From Panax quinquefolius (lineage: Eukaryota; Streptophyta; Magnoliopsida; Apiales; Araliaceae): a stretch of 64,000 nt of DNA. Positions within the stretch are counted from its first letter, which is position 1, and every line of letters begins with the position of its first letter. Of this stretch, positions 59,829 to 64,000 are shown piece after piece. The translations under genes were made by a program, and so were the position numbers. The DNA lies in contig JAINUW010000716.1 of assembly GCA_020205615.1 (NCBI GenBank), positions 434,001-498,000 of the forward strand, read 5' to 3'. The notes under the pieces were generated by a model. That model saw only the letters and a list, made by a program, of their open reading frames with translations, made no database searches and had not been told where the DNA came from.

Positions 59829-62142
59829 ATGACGCCCCAAAATTAGGTATACGCCACCCATCTTGGGTCGCCACTTACATGGTACATAAATTCAAATACA
59901 AACTTAATTATACATCCGTCGTGTAATATACGACAATACATAAACCGAGAGTTCTAATAGAATATTGTCATTTAGACAATATCCATACTCAAGGAGTCCT
60001 CATTATAATTATTATCACACTATTTCACGTAATAGTGAGGACTACTAATGCTATCTTCGGACCATCACTGCTTTCCCCAACTCGTCCCAAGCCTATATTC
60101 TCATTTCAAGAGAATAAAGTGAAAGAAAGGGTGAGCTCAACTAGCCCAAGAAGAAATATTATGACTAAGATAATGCGTAATAAATTATCAATAGTCTTCA
60201 ACAATGTTAAACCGATAAAATACAATAGACAACCGCTTTAATCTGCAATGGAATACGCAATCCATTAAAAGAGTCAAGTAGAAAATAAAGTCTACTATCT
60301 TTTAGGTTTTAAAAGGTTTTCATCAATTTTATCACTAAGACTCAAATTTTAATGAATAAACCACAATATCTAATCATCCCTCGCATACTACTGGCCAAGG
60401 ATTTTCATCAAATTATCAATGGTCATGACTATACCGAATCACCCCCGGTCATAATCATACCAAAACTATCCATCATCGCATTACAAAGCCATCGAGGACT
60501 TTTGTCACATCATTTATATCAAGCCATGATTATACCGAATGATCCTCGGTCATAATCATACTAAGTTCATCTACGCACGAAGCCAAAGATAACATAATAT
60601 AACATGAGGATGATGATAATGACATAATAATTCAATAAAACAAGTTCAAGAATTATTTAATCCAGAATTATTAACGCCCAAATTGTCAACACGACATCGC
60701 TTTTGTAGAGTAAAATTCAAGAATAATCGTAAGAATATTTCCATGAAAAAGATATCGATGAAACGCAAATATCAAAGATATTCTACTAATTTCATGGAGT
60801 ATATAAGTCAAAGTTTTAACCAACCGGGTATAATAAAGAATGGAATAACAAAAGAAATCACCACGCACGCGATATCAGATGTATAAAGTTATTCCAATAG
60901 AATAATAATAACGGAACCAAAGTCGTGAAATTCACAACCGATGTGATGATCCAAATGTAATAATAAATGTCAATAATAAACAATGGAACCTGTGTCCTGT
61001 AAAACACACGCATGTGATATTCCAATGTAATAATAAATGCGAATAATAAACAATGGAACCAGTCCTGTAAAACACACGCATAAGATATTCCAATGTAATA
61101 ATAAAGAATGGAATAATGTAAGAAGATCACCAAGTATAGGGGATTCACAGATACATGTTATTCCAATGTAATAAATAAGAATGGAATAATATAAGGATTT
61201 CACCAAGTATATAGGTACGCCCAGATACAAAGTTATGTATAGTGGTATGCCACTTTTACAAAAGTTATTCCAATGTAATAATAATGAATGGAATAATGTA
61301 AGTTCTCTTCATGAATAAGAAAGAATAACACCCCTTACGTACAACAAATAATATCCCTTACCTTAAGAAGAACCTAATATCAAAAAAGTGAAGTAGCGTA
61401 ATACTTTTCTTCTTTCTCTCTTTCTCTATAGCTTTCTCTATTTTCTCTGTAGTTTCAATGAATTCGTAAGAAAAATAATGAAGGAATGAGCTTCTATTTA
61501 TAGGAAAATAGAATGCATAGTAATTAATCCATGAACTATCTGCATTGATTTATTTTAATCTGACTATCCATATTTAAAGCAAAATCTTTTAAATAAAATA
61601 TCATATATTCTATTTATATAAAAACATTTTACTATGCAAACACTATGCAACACTATGCAAAACACTATGTAAAACACTATACAACACTATGCATAATAAA
61701 ATATAATATATTCTATTTATGTAATAACTTTAATAAAGTATTTCGCTTTTATATAAAGATGTTTCGCTTTTATTACGCTAATAATAATAATAAAACAAAA
61801 CGTCATTATCGCTATAATAATTCATATTATTAATCGACAATAATGGAATCAAACCGAGTGACTTTCACATAAGCATCAATAATCAATACCGCAGTGCAAC
61901 CACACGCATACTACGCAACCACACGACATCGTTATTTCAATAAAATATTTTTTACTATCCGACAATAATAATTACATTGCCAGGTAATGATCGAAGCATT
62001 TAATAGATTCCCCACCAATCGAATATAATATAAACTTCCATACTTTGTAAAATTTATAAATACTACCCACAACTATAATATTATCTCAAATTCATAATAT
62101 TAAAATTATAAAATATCTTTATTGTCGGGGCATAAGATTGTT
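59829..62142 (-). repeat. 5' LTR of element H
   Basis: Collinear with 53862-56292. TATA CTATAAATAG at 61494-61503 (reverse) and dyad array at 60830-61300. Its outer (5') end near 62142 is degraded. Confidence 0.85.
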
Positions 62143-62299
62143 CAATCCTTAATTATTGATTTTGGTAATAATTTTAAAAGCGCTAAAAGTGGTCCACGAA
62201 TGAAATGGATAATAATATTCTCATTCTTCTTTTTGGTCTTGAGTAGTGTATTTTATATGACATTGTAATAATTTGAATTCCCGCTATGAGATAATATTC

Positions 62300-62535
62300 T
62301 ATTAAAACTCAATATTCAGATTTTACCCACCAATACATGAACTTAATATAATATAACCACTCATACATTTTTTGCAAAATTTATAAATAATTTTACTTTT
62401 CCGCTAATTTTATAATATTATCTCAAATTCACACTTTATGTGAATTAATATTATTTTGAAAATTATGTATTTTAATTTATCGGGCATAATTTGTCAGACA
62501 AAATTTAAATTCTTTATCTGATGAAAAAATGTAAG
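62300..62535 (-). repeat. Second degenerate copy of an A/H-type LTR start
   Basis: The order CCCACCAATA, ATAATATAACCACT, TTTTGCAAAATTTATAAATA, ATATTATCTCAAATTCACA and TTAAATTCTTTATC matches 56130-56280 and 61995-62125. It lies just outside element H. 62143-62299 between them is not recognised. Confidence 0.6.
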
Positions 62536-62662
62536 TTCAGGGATTTCCTAAATCATGTTTAATGATATATATATTAATCTTAATAATTTTATAATTAAAA
62601 TAAAAGTTTATTTTAATCTTGAAATCGATTTCATGCAATTTAAAAATGTCCATTATATGATA

Positions 62663-62667
<5 letters not shown>

Positions 62668-62702
<35 letters not shown>
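62668..62702. repeat. (AT)n microsatellite
   Basis: About 17 AT dinucleotides; the open frame across it is chance. A similar run lies at 63202-63235. Confidence 0.9.
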
Positions 62703-62703
<1 letters not shown>

Positions 62704-62819
62704 AATGATTTTATTCATGAGATTAATGTTTTATTTATCGATACATATGGTGGTATGTATGATAATAAATGAGTTTGATTATGGATTATTCACCAATGTG
62801 ATTGAATTTATTTTGGTTT

Positions 62820-63201
62820 GATGCTTGAATGAATAAGTTTTATTAAATGGGGTCTGCGTACCTCATCTGTTTTTGGTTTTTTTCTTGATGTAAATTCTAT
62901 CTCTCTCTCCTATGTATTTCCCATTGACTGCTGATCAGGGTTTCTATTTAAATTAAATAGTTTAATTGTAATAGGATTAATTAGAATTTTTTTCGAAGAA
63001 TCGGAGATTAAGGAGCAAGGAGCGCTTGAAGACCCTTTTGTAATAGAGCCCGAGTTTAAATATAATAGTTATATTTAAATGTTAATTCTTGCACCCCTAG
63101 GGTTTAACCTTTTGGTTCACTTGGTGGCTCTATTGAACCAAACTAGAATAAAAGTCTATAATTAATTCAGGTAGAATATAATATTCCATATATGCATGCT
63201 A

Positions 63202-63232
<31 letters not shown>

Positions 63233-63872
63233 TATACATGCATGCACACTAAATAAGATGAGACAATTAATAACAAATCCCTCAAAGTTTTTATATATTA
63301 AGTCTTAAGCGTTCAAAGATATTTAGAATATCGAACGCCGCCTTCTAGCATGATAAAATTAATAAAGTATTAAATATTTAATATGAGTTTGTTGTATCAC
63401 CACAAGGCAAGTATTAAGTATTTAAAATGTTAATTTATCATATTTGATGCTTATAAAGAAAATTGAACAATATTGTTTTGTTGTGTCACCACAAGGACAA
63501 TATTTTTCTTTTTTTTTTTTAATATATACAAGTGCTAGGTTGGACTTAACTTAGATAATTTTGATTTGGATGTGCCACCAGTTGATCAAAATAATCCAAG
63601 AGGCAAAACATAAGGAGTTACATGATGATGTAATTGACAAGGAGTTGTCTACCTATTTATTTATATATAGTTTGTTGTGTCACCACAAGGCTATATGCAT
63701 TTGAAACGGGATATTTATTCTCACTAGCAAATCTTTAATCAGATATTGTTGAACTTTATAGATGAGTGTAATATAGTTTGAAGAAAATAGTGGGAGATAC
63801 CAATTTAAAATAAGACCTAATTTATTTTGGTAATTAATTAAATGAACGTTTGCTAAAATATTATCTTTTTAC
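62820..63872 (+). mobile_element. Copia leader with repeated CACCACAAGG motifs
   Basis: This precedes a Ty1/copia gag start. It contains a CTAGGGTTTAACCTTTTGG block and three copies of TTGTRTCACCACAAGG (63391-63407, 63480-63496, 63675-63690) plus a weaker TGTGCCACCAG (63571). No LTR end or tRNA primer site could be placed. Confidence 0.6.
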
Positions 63873-64000
63873 ATGCAGAATTTGAAAATGTTTCATTCAT
63901 TAATTTCACTGCGTAGCATACTTGATGCTAACAAACTGACCGGACCAAATTACACGGACTTGTTAAGGAATCTAAGAATTGTTGTCACTGCTGAAAAGAT
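63873..64000 (+). CDS. gag: Ty1/copia gag, N-terminal start, cut by window end
   Basis: ATG 63873 opens a frame that is still open at 64000 (42 codons). It reads SLRSILDANKLTGPNYTD then LRNLRIVVTAEK, the usual start of plant copia Gag polyproteins, where the W after the N-Y pair is replaced here (DLL in place of the more common D/E-W-L). Gag forms the particle that holds the element RNA. There is no stop in the part seen. The rest of the element lies outside the window. Confidence 0.88.
   Translation, partial: MQNLKMFHSLISLRSILDANKLTGPNYTDLLRNLRIVVTAEK

Larger units (their letters stand above)
53862..62142 (-). mobile_element. Element H: decayed A-type element, reverse
   Basis: Read on the reverse strand: 5' LTR 62142-59829, PBS 59824-59814, leader, gag and protease remnants (59600-58850), unassigned sequence, a B-like LTR fragment (57860-56390), PPT and 3' LTR 56292-53862. 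RT, RNase H and integrase are gone. The leader, protease and PPT are closest to element A. No target duplication can be read. Confidence 0.8.

Noticed and set aside
62555..62821. 88-codon open frame at the right side
   Set aside because: It reads through an (AT)n run giving Ile-Tyr repeats; composition is that of AT-rich non-coding DNA.

Overview
This is a plant nuclear window made almost wholly of nested LTR retrotransposons. It is AT-rich and carries microsatellites, at least one MITE, and pol genes of the Ty3/gypsy Tekay (Del) chromovirus type, a Ty3/gypsy Athila-like pol fragment and the start of a Ty1/copia gag. This fits an intergenic or pericentromeric tract of an angiosperm, probably a eudicot; the species cannot be told. 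I found no ordinary host gene, tRNA or rRNA.

Layout. 1-1100: reverse-strand LTR-like repeat that recurs inverted at 47.5-48.1 kb. 1190-3130: AT microsatellites, a TATA-bearing promoter-like block, a four-unit tandem repeat and an Ogre/Tat-like leader fragment. About 3331-9996: an LTR (C) split by a solo LTR (B1, reverse) with a perfect 5-bp duplication. 10202-20254: element A, a complete but decayed Tekay-type element with 2.6-kb LTRs, PBS, gag-pol, PPT and a TTTTT duplication; it sits near or inside LTR D (to 23118). 23212-36958: element E, also Tekay-type, with an extra leader ORF, gag, pol and chromodomain end; its gag is split by a second solo LTR (B2, forward). 36236-38713: a mosaic LTR joining E-, A- and F-type pieces. 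38714-45777: element F, a gag-only non-autonomous element with a leader ORF that carries its own zinc knuckles. 45778-48180: reverse leader and LTR piece (I), Athila-like pol fragment, LTR-like repeat J and an LTR tip. 48181-51485: 3' end of a chromovirus (G). 51486-53861: A-related LTR (L) holding a MITE. 53862-62142: element H, a reverse A-type relative with gutted coding and a piece of B-like LTR inside. 62143-64000: degenerate LTR end, microsatellites, and a copia leader with repeated motifs entering gag at the window edge.

The genes do not form host pathways. Each autonomous-type element once encoded Gag (capsid and zinc knuckles), protease, reverse transcriptase, RNase H and integrase; LTRs carry promoter and end signals, PBS primes minus-strand synthesis from initiator tRNA-Met, and PPT primes plus-strand synthesis. 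All coding regions seen have stops or frameshifts, apart from the copia gag start (only 42 codons visible) and the intact main part of the E leader ORF.

Most notable: (i) an extra acidic/coiled-coil ORF between PBS and gag in elements E and F, with nucleocapsid-like zinc knuckles in F; (ii) several unrelated LTR minisatellites whose units are each a short inverted repeat, so the RNA would carry arrays of stem-loops; (iii) the mosaic LTR at 36.2-38.7 kb; (iv) doubled PPT-like signals in E and G.
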